Shown here: in pieces, positions 8,063 through 14,337 of the stretch
How the letters are laid out: every line of letters begins with the position of its first letter
Numbering within the stretch: the stretch's first letter is position 1
Assembly (NCBI GenBank): GCA_910585165.1
Contig: CAJUBX010000021.1
Coordinates: forward strand, 1-26,555
Reading direction: 5' to 3'
Length of the DNA stretch: 26,555 nucleotides
Origin: an uncultured Oscillibacter sp.
GTDB taxonomy: Bacteria > Bacillota > Clostridia > Oscillospirales > Oscillospiraceae
The notes under the pieces: generated by a model
Databases searched by the model: none
Seen by the model: the letters and a program-made list of their open reading frames with translations, nothing else
Told to the model about the DNA's origin: nothing
Made by a program: the position numbers and the translations under genes

Positions 8063-9713
8063 TGCTGTCGCCCCCTTTCAGCCAAACCTTGATCATCTGC
8101 GCCGCAATTTCCGGGTTGTCGCTGGCGAACTGGCGGATGTCCTTTCGCAGCTCCATGCTCTTTTCCAGCTCCAGGTCCATCACGTCGGCGCCGGTCTCCG
8201 GCGCCTCGCCGTCTATGCCCAGGCCGGCCACCCGCAGCAGGGCTTCCGCCTCCTCGCGCTGGCGGGCCTCCTCCGCCTCCTGCTTTTTGCGTTTCTTCCT
8301 GCGCAGCAGAAGGATGACGGTGAGAAGGATGATAAACAGCAGCAGCCCAACGCCCGCCGCGATCAGCACCCACAGGGGCGGCATAGACCCGCCGGGCTCC
8401 ACCGCAGGCGCGGTGCCCAGGTTGGGATCGAAGAAGTTCATGGACACCACGGAAATCTTGCCGTCCAGAATTTCCTCCCCGGTAACGGGGTCCCGCTCGC
8501 CGGTAATGCCGGCGGCCCGGGCCGTGTGCCGGCGGATTTCCTCAATGTTGAGGTTTTCCGCCGCTCGGGCGTTAATGGAAACGGCCACGGTGCAGTCCGT
8601 CATTTTGACCGCCCCGTTGTTGTCGATGTTGATGACGCTGTGGGTGTTGTCGTAGTCAATCCGCTTGGTTCCGCCGATGGCCCGGTCGTTTTCCTCCGGC
8701 GTGGCCCCGGCCTCCACCTGCTCAGGAAGGTCGCTGTTCACTTCGGTTCCCACCACGCCGCCGGGCAGCTCCTCCCCGGGCCGGGTCACGTAGTAGCTCC
8801 ACTCCTCGGCCCCCCGGATGCCCGCCCCGTCAGTAGAGCCGTCCTGGGCATAATCGGGAAGGGTGGTCTCGTTGCGCACTTCGGTGGTGCGGTCCACCTC
8901 CACCTCGCAGGTCACGCCCACCCGGACGTTGTCCTCGCCGAAGAAGGGCCGGAGCACCTGCATGACCTCGCTGCGGATGCGGTTCTCCATGCCCTGCTGA
9001 AGCTGCATCTTCAGCGCCGAGATTTCGCCGTTCAGCGCGTCCTCCGACAAGTACACGTTGCCCACCTTGTCGGAAATGCTGACGGAGTCGATTTTCAGGC
9101 CCTGCACGCCGTGGGCCAGCAGGTCCCGGATGGCCTGGGCCTGCCCGTCGGTGAGCATCTTGCCCTCCACCATGGTCACGCTGACGGCGGCGGTGGCCTC
9201 CACCACGTTGCCGCTGTCCAATATGTAGGCCCGGTTCTCCCCGGGAGTGATGTACACGTCGGCGTCCACCACGTCGGGGAAGGCGCGGATGGTGGCCTCC
9301 ATGTCGCTTTGCAGGTCCTGAAGCTGGGCGTAGTTCCGCTCCTCGTTGGTGGAAAAGCTCCCCAGCTTCTCCGTGTAATAGTGGCCGGTCTGGTTCAGGT
9401 TCGCCATCAGGATGCGGGCCTTCAGCGCCGCCTCCTGCCCGGCGGGAACCATGACGGTGTTCCCGTCCTCCACTTTATAATTGGTAACGCCCTGTTCGCT
9501 CAAAAAGCTCAGGATGTTGGACGCCTCGGTGTCGCTCACCTGGGTAACCAGCACGGCGTAATCCTGCTTGTTCAGCGTCAAAGCGATGGCGGCGGCCACA
9601 ATCACAACCACCACAACAGCGGCAATGGCGATCCAAACCTTTTTCGACACGCTTTTCAGGCGCTCCTTCGTCTTTCCCAGAAACGCCTTGGCCTTTTCCT
9701 TCACGTCGTTCAA
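8055..9713 (-). CDS. fliF: Flagellar MS-ring protein FliF
   Basis: FliF builds the membrane MS ring, the platform for the C ring and the export gate. The 552 aa protein (family about 520 to 560) has two membrane segments: residues about 26 to 47 (KVWIAIAAVVVVVIVAAAIA) and about 445 to 468 (LWVLIAAGVGLLLFIILLTV). Between them lies the extracytoplasmic secretin/YscJ-like region with the RBM motifs (DVVDADVYITPGENRAYI and ISDKVGNVYLSEDA). The C-terminal tail, MELRKDIRQFASDNPEIAAQMIKVWLKGGD, is the FliG-binding peptide and is well conserved. The start is TTG at 9713, supported by a near-perfect AAGGAGGTGA six nt upstream. Confidence 0.96.
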   Translation of the reverse strand: MNDVKEKAKAFLGKTKERLKSVSKKVWIAIAAVVVVVIVAAAIALTLNKQDYAVLVTQVSDTEASNILSFLSEQGVTNYKVEDGNTVMVPAGQEAALKARILMANLNQTGHYYTEKLGSFSTNEERNYAQLQDLQSDMEATIRAFPDVVDADVYITPGENRAYILDSGNVVEATAAVSVTMVEGKMLTDGQAQAIRDLLAHGVQGLKIDSVSISDKVGNVYLSEDALNGEISALKMQLQQGMENRIRSEVMQVLRPFFGEDNVRVGVTCEVEVDRTTEVRNETTLPDYAQDGSTDGAGIRGAEEWSYYVTRPGEELPGGVVGTEVNSDLPEQVEAGATPEENDRAIGGTKRIDYDNTHSVINIDNNGAVKMTDCTVAVSINARAAENLNIEEIRRHTARAAGITGERDPVTGEEILDGKISVVSMNFFDPNLGTAPAVEPGGSMPPLWVLIAAGVGLLLFIILLTVILLLRRKKRKKQEAEEARQREEAEALLRVAGLGIDGEAPETGADVMDLELEKSMELRKDIRQFASDNPEIAAQMIKVWLKGGDSNG

Positions 9714-9766
9714 CCGCTGTCACCTCCTTCTCTCCGCCGCGGCGCGGCGTCCTGTAGACATGATTC

Positions 9767-9798
9767 GTGCTGCCCTGGTCCAGCGGGCCGGGCAGCAC
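9767..9798 (-). other. hairpin between fliE and fliF
   Basis: A perfect 9 bp stem, GTGCTGCCC with GGGCAGCAC, encloses a 14 nt loop. It lies in the 117 nt spacer between fliE and fliF on the operon transcript. There is no U-run, so it is not an evident terminator. Confidence 0.55.
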
Positions 9799-9830
9799 AG
9801 GGAAACGCCCCCTCTGCCGCCCTCCTTGAA

Positions 9831-10142
9831 TCAGAGGTTGATTCTGGTCAGCTCGGAGTAGGCGTCCAGCGCTTTGTTCCGAAGCTGAATCAGCATGTTC
9901 ACCGCGGTCTGGCTCTTGTAGGCCGCGATCATCGTGGCGGCGGGGTTATCCGTCTGGCCCGTGGCCAGCAGGTATTGAGACTCCTTGAATTCCGCGTCCG
10001 TCTCCTTCACATTGTTGATGGCGGAGCGGAAAATCGCGCCGAAGGGGCTTTCCTCCGGAGAAACGGCCTCCTTTGCCCGGCTCTCCTCCCTGTCCGCGCC
10101 AAGGGGCGTCAGCGGCGTAAGTTTTTCCATGGGCGTCAGCAT
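9831..10142 (-). CDS. fliE: Flagellar hook-basal body protein FliE
   Basis: FliE is the first axial protein and joins the MS ring to the rod. The 103 aa protein is family length. The conserved block PFGAIFRSAINNVKETDAEFKESQYLLATGQTDNPAATMIAAYKSQTAVNMLIQLRNKALDAYSELTRINL is split here only by description; its hallmarks are the F..aI..vN..e..a..........G and the C-terminal v.vRNK.leAY.e...m.i pattern. The ATG at 10142 has GAGAGGAGG six nt upstream. It follows flgC by 27 nt, the standard flgB, flgC, fliE order. Confidence 0.94.
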   Translation of the reverse strand: MLTPMEKLTPLTPLGADREESRAKEAVSPEESPFGAIFRSAINNVKETDAEFKESQYLLATGQTDNPAATMIAAYKSQTAVNMLIQLRNKALDAYSELTRINL

Positions 10143-10169
10143 AACGCGCCTCCTCTCAACCTCTTGCGG

Positions 10170-10628
10170 TTATTTTCCAATCTGGAGTCCGTCGGTAATG
10201 ACGGTCTTCATGGTGTTGAACATGGTGACATTGGCGGAGTATGCCTGGGTGGCGGCCATGGCGTCGGCGATTTCCTTTACCATGTCCACGTTCGGGGTGT
10301 CCACATAGCCGTCCTCGTCCGCGTCCGGGTGGGTGGGGTCATAAACCCGCTTCATGGGGGACGGGTCCTCCACAATGCCGGTCACTCGCACGCCGCCGGC
10401 GGCCCGCCCGTTTGGCACCATGCCGGAGGAGGCCCGGGCCATGGCGCGGCGGAAGCCGTCCCGTCCGGTTTTGGCCTCGAAGACTACCATCTTCCTGCGG
10501 TAGGCCCCCTCGCCCCCCTCCACCCGGGTGGTGGTGGAGTTCGTCACGTTCTCCCCCACAATGTCCAGGCGCAGCTGCTGGGCCGTCAGGCCGGAGGCCA
10601 CAATGTTCATGGAACTCAAAAATGCCAT
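10170..10628 (-). CDS. flgC: Flagellar proximal rod protein FlgC
   Basis: FlgC is a proximal rod subunit exported through the flagellar apparatus. The 152 aa protein begins MAFLSSMNIVASGLTAQQL, with the rod-family motif LDIVGENVTNSTTTR (the usual NiANanTtr; here N is followed by VTNSTTT). The diagnostic FlgC end block GYVDTPNVDMVKEIADAMAATQAYSANV, then FNTMKTVITDGLQIGK, closes the protein. The VYDPTHPDADEDGYVDTPNVD stretch (shown here in shortened form as DPxHPdAdeDGYV) is specific to FlgC rather than FlgB. The ATG is at 10628 with GGAGAG eight nt upstream. A 150 nt spacer with two strong hairpins separates it from flgB. Confidence 0.95.
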   Translation of the reverse strand: MAFLSSMNIVASGLTAQQLRLDIVGENVTNSTTTRVEGGEGAYRRKMVVFEAKTGRDGFRRAMARASSGMVPNGRAAGGVRVTGIVEDPSPMKRVYDPTHPDADEDGYVDTPNVDMVKEIADAMAATQAYSANVTMFNTMKTVITDGLQIGK

Positions 10629-10649
10629 AGGTCAAACTCTCCATTCCCA

Positions 10650-10699
10650 GCCGGGAATCTCCCGGCAGTCCTTGGCGGGGCCGGAAAATCCGGTCCCGC
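10650..10699 (-). other. tandem hairpins between flgB and flgC
   Basis: Stem one is GCCGGGA/TCCCGGC (10650 to 10666, 7 bp, loop ATC). Stem two spans 10675 to 10699, 11 pairs with one G-U type pair and an AAA loop. Both lie on the operon mRNA just before flgC. The core GGGAATCTCCC of stem one is also the core of the terminators at 16893 and 17086. Confidence 0.65.
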
Positions 10700-10778
10700 A
10701 ATCGTTTACGCCCCTCTCCGGCAACGCTTATTTAACCATTTGAACCAGGAAAGCGTCCGCCGCCGCTCAAAAGCCCGG

Positions 10779-11165
10779 TCACTGTCCCCGGATAGCGGAG
10801 TTGAGAATCGCCAGGTCCGTGTTGATGGAGCTCATCACGTAGCGCATCTGGTAGGCGTTGCGGATGGCCTCCGCCATCTGGGCGGTGACATTGACGCCGT
10901 TGTCGTCCATCCGGGTCTGGACCGTCTGCTCCGTCACGGAGAAGGGGGTTGCCTCCAGCGTCTGGCGCATGGCCTTCACCGGCGCGGCCCGGCGGGACGC
11001 CTGGAGGAGCTTTCCCTTCAGGCTCTCCTCAAAGGTGACGACCTTTTCTTTATAGCCCGGCGTTTCGGCGTTGCTGACGTTGTCCGCAATGGCGGCCTGT
11101 TTGGTCCACAGGTAGCCCAGGGACTTTTCCATCATCAAAAAAGAATTGCTTGACAAAAGATCCAT
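10779..11165 (-). CDS. flgB: Flagellar proximal rod protein FlgB
   Basis: FlgB is a proximal rod subunit and the first gene of the fla operon. The 128 aa protein reads MDLLSSNSFLMMEKSLGYLWTKQ, then the rod motif AAIADNVSNAETPGYKEKVVTFEESL. The end is MAEAIRNAYQMRYVMSSINTDLAILNSAIRGQ, matching the FlgB C-terminal helix. The reading frame stays open upstream to 11249, but the extra residues have no family similarity. ATG at 11165 is preferred, with GGAGG 11 nt upstream (slightly long spacing). It sits about 280 nt downstream of the predicted promoter, behind a structured leader. Confidence 0.93.
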   Translation of the reverse strand: MDLLSSNSFLMMEKSLGYLWTKQAAIADNVSNAETPGYKEKVVTFEESLKGKLLQASRRAAPVKAMRQTLEATPFSVTEQTVQTRMDDNGVNVTAQMAEAIRNAYQMRYVMSSINTDLAILNSAIRGQ

Positions 11166-11452
11166 AACGGCCCAATCCTCCAAATCATGGCCGCCGCAGC
11201 GTTTCCCGCCGCAAAGCCGGCGGGCCGGGGGCCTGTTCTCCTGGCACAAAGGCGCACAAAGCGCCCGGACGGGGCGCTACGGGACTGCCCGCCGGGGAAA
11301 CCGCCCTTCCGGCTCGCAGGAAGGGCCTTCCACTCTATTCGGCAAGGCCCCGTTTCATTCCGCCGGAAATTTCCCCGGCAGAACTTTTCCCGCCGTTTCT
11401 GCATGTGCGTTTTGCAACACGTCCGTTTGTCCAGCCTAATTGGATAACTATC
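11166..11452 (-). promoter_or_regulatory. long structured 5' leader of the fla operon
   Basis: About 280 nt lie between the predicted start of transcription and flgB. Stems on this strand include 11362 to 11379 (GCCGG/CCGGC), 11303 to 11326 (perfect 8 bp GCCCTTCC/GGAAGGGC), 11261 to 11277 (perfect 6 bp GCGCCC/GGGCGC) and 11205 to 11224 (perfect 7 bp CCCGCCG/CGGCGGG). The 8 bp stem competes with an overlapping GGAAGG/CCTTCC fold, giving two alternative states. No match to the GEMM-I cyclic di-GMP riboswitch consensus was found by eye. Function unknown. Confidence 0.5.
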
Positions 11453-11481
11453 ATTATGAACCATTCTCCCGGAAAAATCAA
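11453..11481 (-). promoter_or_regulatory. predicted sigma-A-type promoter of the fla operon
   Basis: On the minus strand TTGATT (11481 to 11476) and CATAAT (11458 to 11453) are spaced by exactly 17 nt. The nearby sequence is AT-rich compared with the surroundings. No convincing sigma-28 site (TAAA, then GCCGATAA) was seen. Confidence 0.55.
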
Positions 11482-11727
11482 GTACTTTTTTGCCCGGCGC
11501 ATCTTCCATTTTCATGAAATATTTAATGTTCTGCCCGCGTTTTGCCGCTTTCTCCAAAAATCATTGCCGGACTTTGTCCTCCCGCGCCGCACCTTGACGG
11601 CCATAACAATCTTTTTGCCGCATTTTTGCGCATTTTTGTGGAATGCGTCGAGTTATTTCCAAAAAATGGAGGCGTCAAAATGACGGCTTTTCCCTTTCGG
11701 TCCTCCGCGGTTCCCTCCGGTTTGTTC

Positions 11728-11756
11728 TTGCTATTTCCTTTTTCCTGTGGTAGAAT
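11728..11756 (+). promoter_or_regulatory. predicted promoter of the c-di-GMP phosphorelay operon
   Basis: TTGCTA and TAGAAT are spaced by 17 nt, and a TGG immediately before the -10 makes it an extended -10 promoter. It is divergent from the fla promoter and leaves a leader of about 105 nt before the first gene. Confidence 0.65.
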
Positions 11757-11852
11757 CAAGATGTTTTCGTATCGGCATTTCACGGCCCCTTCCCCGGGGC
11801 CGCCTCCGGCGGGCCGGATTGTCCGCCTCTGCCGGGGAGGAACCAGAGGTCT

Positions 11853-11863
11853 AAGGAAGTGAT
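11853..11863 (+). promoter_or_regulatory. ribosome binding site that decides a TTG start
   Basis: AAGGAAGTGAT matches the anti-Shine-Dalgarno complement AAGGAGGTGAT at 10 of 11 positions and ends 4 nt before TTG 11868. The upstream GTG (11859) overlaps it and is unlikely to be used. Confidence 0.7.
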
Positions 11864-11867
11864 CCCT

Positions 11868-13955
11868 TTGAGCACGGAGCAAAAACAGAAGATTTTAATT
11901 GTAGACGACTCGGAGCTGAACCGCGCCATCCTGGCCGATATGCTGGACGACGAGTATGAGATCATCGAGGCCGAAAACGGCCTCCAGGGCGTGGGGCTGC
12001 TTCAGCAGCGGGGGGCGGAGATTTCCCTGGTCCTGCTGGACATCGTCATGCCGCAGATGGACGGCTTCGGCGTTTTGGACGTCATGGCGCAAAACCATTG
12101 GATTGAAGACATTCCCGTCATCATGATCTCCGCCGAGACCGGCTCCAGCCACATCGAGCGGGCCTATGAGCTGGGCGTTACCGATTTTATCTCCCGGCCC
12201 TTCGACGCGCTGATCGTCCACCGCCGGGTGGTGAACACCATCATGCTTTACGCCAAGCAGAAGCGCCTGGCCAATATGGTGGCGGATCAGATTTATGAAA
12301 ACGAGCAGCGCAGCAGCCTGCTCATTGATATCCTCAGCCACATTGTGGAGTTCCGCAACGGCGAGAGCGGCCTCCACGTTCTCAACGTCCGCACCCTGAC
12401 GGAGCTGATGCTGAACCACCTGGTCCAGAAGACAGACCGCTATCATCTCTCCCCCTCGGACATCTCCATGATCTGCACCGCCTCGGCCCTGCACGACATC
12501 GGGAAGATTTCCATTGACGAAAAAATCCTCAACAAGCCCGGCCGCTTCACCGACGAGGAGTTCGCCATCATGAAGACCCACTCCATGGCCGGGGCGGAGA
12601 TGCTGGAAAACCTCCCCATCCACCAGGACGACCCCCTGGTGAAGGTGGCCTACGACATCTGCCGCTGGCACCACGAGCGCTGGGACGGCCGGGGCTACCC
12701 CGACGGGCTCCGGGGGGACGAAATTCCCATCTCGGCGCAGATTGTGGCCCTGGCGGACGTGTACGACGCCCTGACCTCCAAGCGCTGCTACAAGGACTCC
12801 TTCTCCCACGAGAAGGCGGTGGAGATGATTCTGGCCGGCCAATGCGGCACCTTCAACCCCCTTTTGCTGGACTGCCTGCGGGAGCTGGCCCCGGACCTGC
12901 CCGCCCTGATGAGCTCCAGCAACTCCGTAACCCAGCGGGACCGGCGGGAGATGCGGAACGTGGCCCAGGAAATGCGCCGCCATGAGGAGCTCACCGCCTC
13001 CGAGCGGACGCTCCAGCTTCTGGAGCATGAGCGGATGAAGTACAGCTTCTTCGCCGACATGAGCAAGGAAATCCAGTTTGAGTTCACGGTCTCCCCGCCC
13101 ATGGTTACCCTCTCCAACTGGGGCGCGGAGCACCTGGGACTGGAGGAGATCATCATGGACCCCATGCACCAGCCCCAGGCCCAGAGCGTCATGGAGGCCG
13201 CGGACTTCCAGAACCTCACCGACGCCCTGCGCAGCACCAGCCCGGAGCAACCGGTGGTTACTTATGACTGCAAGCTGAATTATAAGGGCGCCTGGCGCTG
13301 GACCCAGATCGTGGCCCGGGCCACCTGGTCCAGCGACGAGCCGCCCCGCTATACCGGCGCCATCGGCAAGGCCATCGACATCCACGACTCCCGGATGAAG
13401 CTCAGCGCCCTGGAGCGCATGGCCTCCCACGACGCCCTGACCGGCCTTCTCAACCACGCCTACGCCAAAAAGCGCATCCTGGAGCGGATCGAGGCCCGGC
13501 CCGGCGCGTCCTGCGCCCTGGTCATCTTCGACCTGGACCACTTCAAATCCGCCAACGACACCTACGGCCACTCCTTCGGGGACCAGGTGCTGGTCCACCT
13601 GGCGGAGAAGCTCCGCCAATGCATCCGGGGCGGGGACATCGCCGCCCGGGTGGGCGGGGACGAGTTCCTCATCTTCCTGGAATACAAGGACGACGTGGAA
13701 ACCGTCATCTCCCGCATCTTCCAGTCTCTCTGCGGCCGGTTTGAGCAGTTCCCCATCTCCGTCAGCATGGGCGCGGCCCTGACCTGCGCCGTCCCCGGCG
13801 GCTACGACGCCCTGTTCCACGCGGCGGACGCCGCCCTCTACACCGTCAAGCGGGGCGGCCGGGGCCAATACCGTTTTTACGACGATACCATGCGCGAGAC
13901 CCTCTCCGTCATCTCTCCCATTGAGGACGGCGAAGGCGCGCACAAGGACGCTTGA
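11868..13955 (+). CDS. Response regulator with REC, HD-GYP, PAS-like and GGDEF domains
   Basis: This is a predicted phosphorylation-controlled enzyme that both makes (GGDEF) and breaks down (HD-GYP) cyclic di-GMP. The 695 aa protein has an N-terminal receiver (KILIVDDSELNRAIL, phospho-Asp58 in LVLLDIVMPQMDG). A full HD-GYP domain follows (HDIGK with H209/D210, KTHSMAGAEML, WHHERWDGRGYPDGL with GYP at 276 to 278, ADVYDAL). A PAS-like fold spans about 400 to 515. The GGDEF domain has intact GGDEF at 596 to 600 and an inhibitory RxxD site (R587 to D590) five residues before it. The start is taken as TTG 11868 because AAGGAAGTGAT (11853 to 11863) is ideally spaced for it; GTG 11859 lies inside that site. 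It is followed by HPt and hybrid kinase genes. It is predicted to be cytosolic. Confidence 0.93.
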   Translation: MSTEQKQKILIVDDSELNRAILADMLDDEYEIIEAENGLQGVGLLQQRGAEISLVLLDIVMPQMDGFGVLDVMAQNHWIEDIPVIMISAETGSSHIERAYELGVTDFISRPFDALIVHRRVVNTIMLYAKQKRLANMVADQIYENEQRSSLLIDILSHIVEFRNGESGLHVLNVRTLTELMLNHLVQKTDRYHLSPSDISMICTASALHDIGKISIDEKILNKPGRFTDEEFAIMKTHSMAGAEMLENLPIHQDDPLVKVAYDICRWHHERWDGRGYPDGLRGDEIPISAQIVALADVYDALTSKRCYKDSFSHEKAVEMILAGQCGTFNPLLLDCLRELAPDLPALMSSSNSVTQRDRREMRNVAQEMRRHEELTASERTLQLLEHERMKYSFFADMSKEIQFEFTVSPPMVTLSNWGAEHLGLEEIIMDPMHQPQAQSVMEAADFQNLTDALRSTSPEQPVVTYDCKLNYKGAWRWTQIVARATWSSDEPPRYTGAIGKAIDIHDSRMKLSALERMASHDALTGLLNHAYAKKRILERIEARPGASCALVIFDLDHFKSANDTYGHSFGDQVLVHLAEKLRQCIRGGDIAARVGGDEFLIFLEYKDDVETVISRIFQSLCGRFEQFPISVSMGAALTCAVPGGYDALFHAADAALYTVKRGGRGQYRFYDDTMRETLSVISPIEDGEGAHKDA

Positions 13956-13974
13956 AGCAAGGAGGAATCCCCCT

Positions 13975-14337
13975 ATGACCTTACGGGAGTGCTACGCCGC
14001 CATGGGCGGAAATTACGACGACGCCATCGGCCGGCTGCGCAGCGAGCGGCTGGTGCAGAAATTCGTGCTGAAATTTCTGGACGACGGAAGCTATGACCTT
14101 CTCTGCCGCTCCATGGAGGAGAAGAACTATGAGGAGGCCTTCCGGGCCGCCCATACCATCAAGGGCGTGTGCCAGAACCTGAGCATCGACCGGCTCCAAG
14201 CCTCCAGCAGCCGCCTGTGCGAGGCTCTGCGCGGCGGCTACACGCCCCAGGCCGACGCCCTGGCGGAGGAGGTGCGGGCGGATTACGCCCAAACTACCGC
14301 CGCCATCCGGGCCTTCCAGAAAGAGAGCGCGGGATGA
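13975..14337 (+). CDS. HPt phosphotransfer protein
   Basis: This 120 aa histidine phosphotransfer protein is expected to shuttle phosphate between the receivers of the hybrid kinase and the receiver of the neighbouring GGDEF/HD-GYP regulator. The HPt signature is EEAFRAAHTIKGVCQNLSI with His60 as the phosphorylated residue. It is flanked by a four-helix-bundle type sequence (LRSERLVQKFVLKFLDDGSYDLL and LQASSSRLCEALRGG). ATG at 13975 has AAGGAGG upstream. The longer frame from 13921 overlaps the preceding gene and is rejected. Its TGA stop overlaps the ATG of the kinase (ATGA), so the two are translationally coupled. Confidence 0.93.
   Translation: MTLRECYAAMGGNYDDAIGRLRSERLVQKFVLKFLDDGSYDLLCRSMEEKNYEEAFRAAHTIKGVCQNLSIDRLQASSSRLCEALRGGYTPQADALAEEVRADYAQTTAAIRAFQKESAG

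Noticed and set aside
7968..11153. Plus-strand open frame of 1061 codons
   Set aside because: It lies opposite fliF, fliE, flgC and flgB. The sequence is low in complexity and rich in His, Gly and Leu, a mirror of GC-rich coding. No ribosome site or domain supports it.
11166..11452. Cyclic di-GMP riboswitch of the GEMM-I class upstream of flgB
   Set aside because: Searched by eye because other Clostridia have one here. The conserved GCACAGGGCAAACC-type and GGGACGCAAAGCC-type blocks were not found, so only a structured leader is reported.
11859..11861. GTG as start of the response regulator
   Set aside because: It lies inside the ribosome site itself; TTG 11868 is properly spaced.
11166..11867. 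Small genes in the 700 bp gap between flgB and the response regulator
   Set aside because: The short frames (for example 11405 to 11683 and 11542 to 11862) lack ribosome sites and similarity. The stretch is better explained by two divergent promoters and two leaders.
11895..13943. Minus-strand open frame of 682 codons
   Set aside because: It lies opposite the REC/HD-GYP/GGDEF gene, which has full catalytic motifs; the opposite frame has none.
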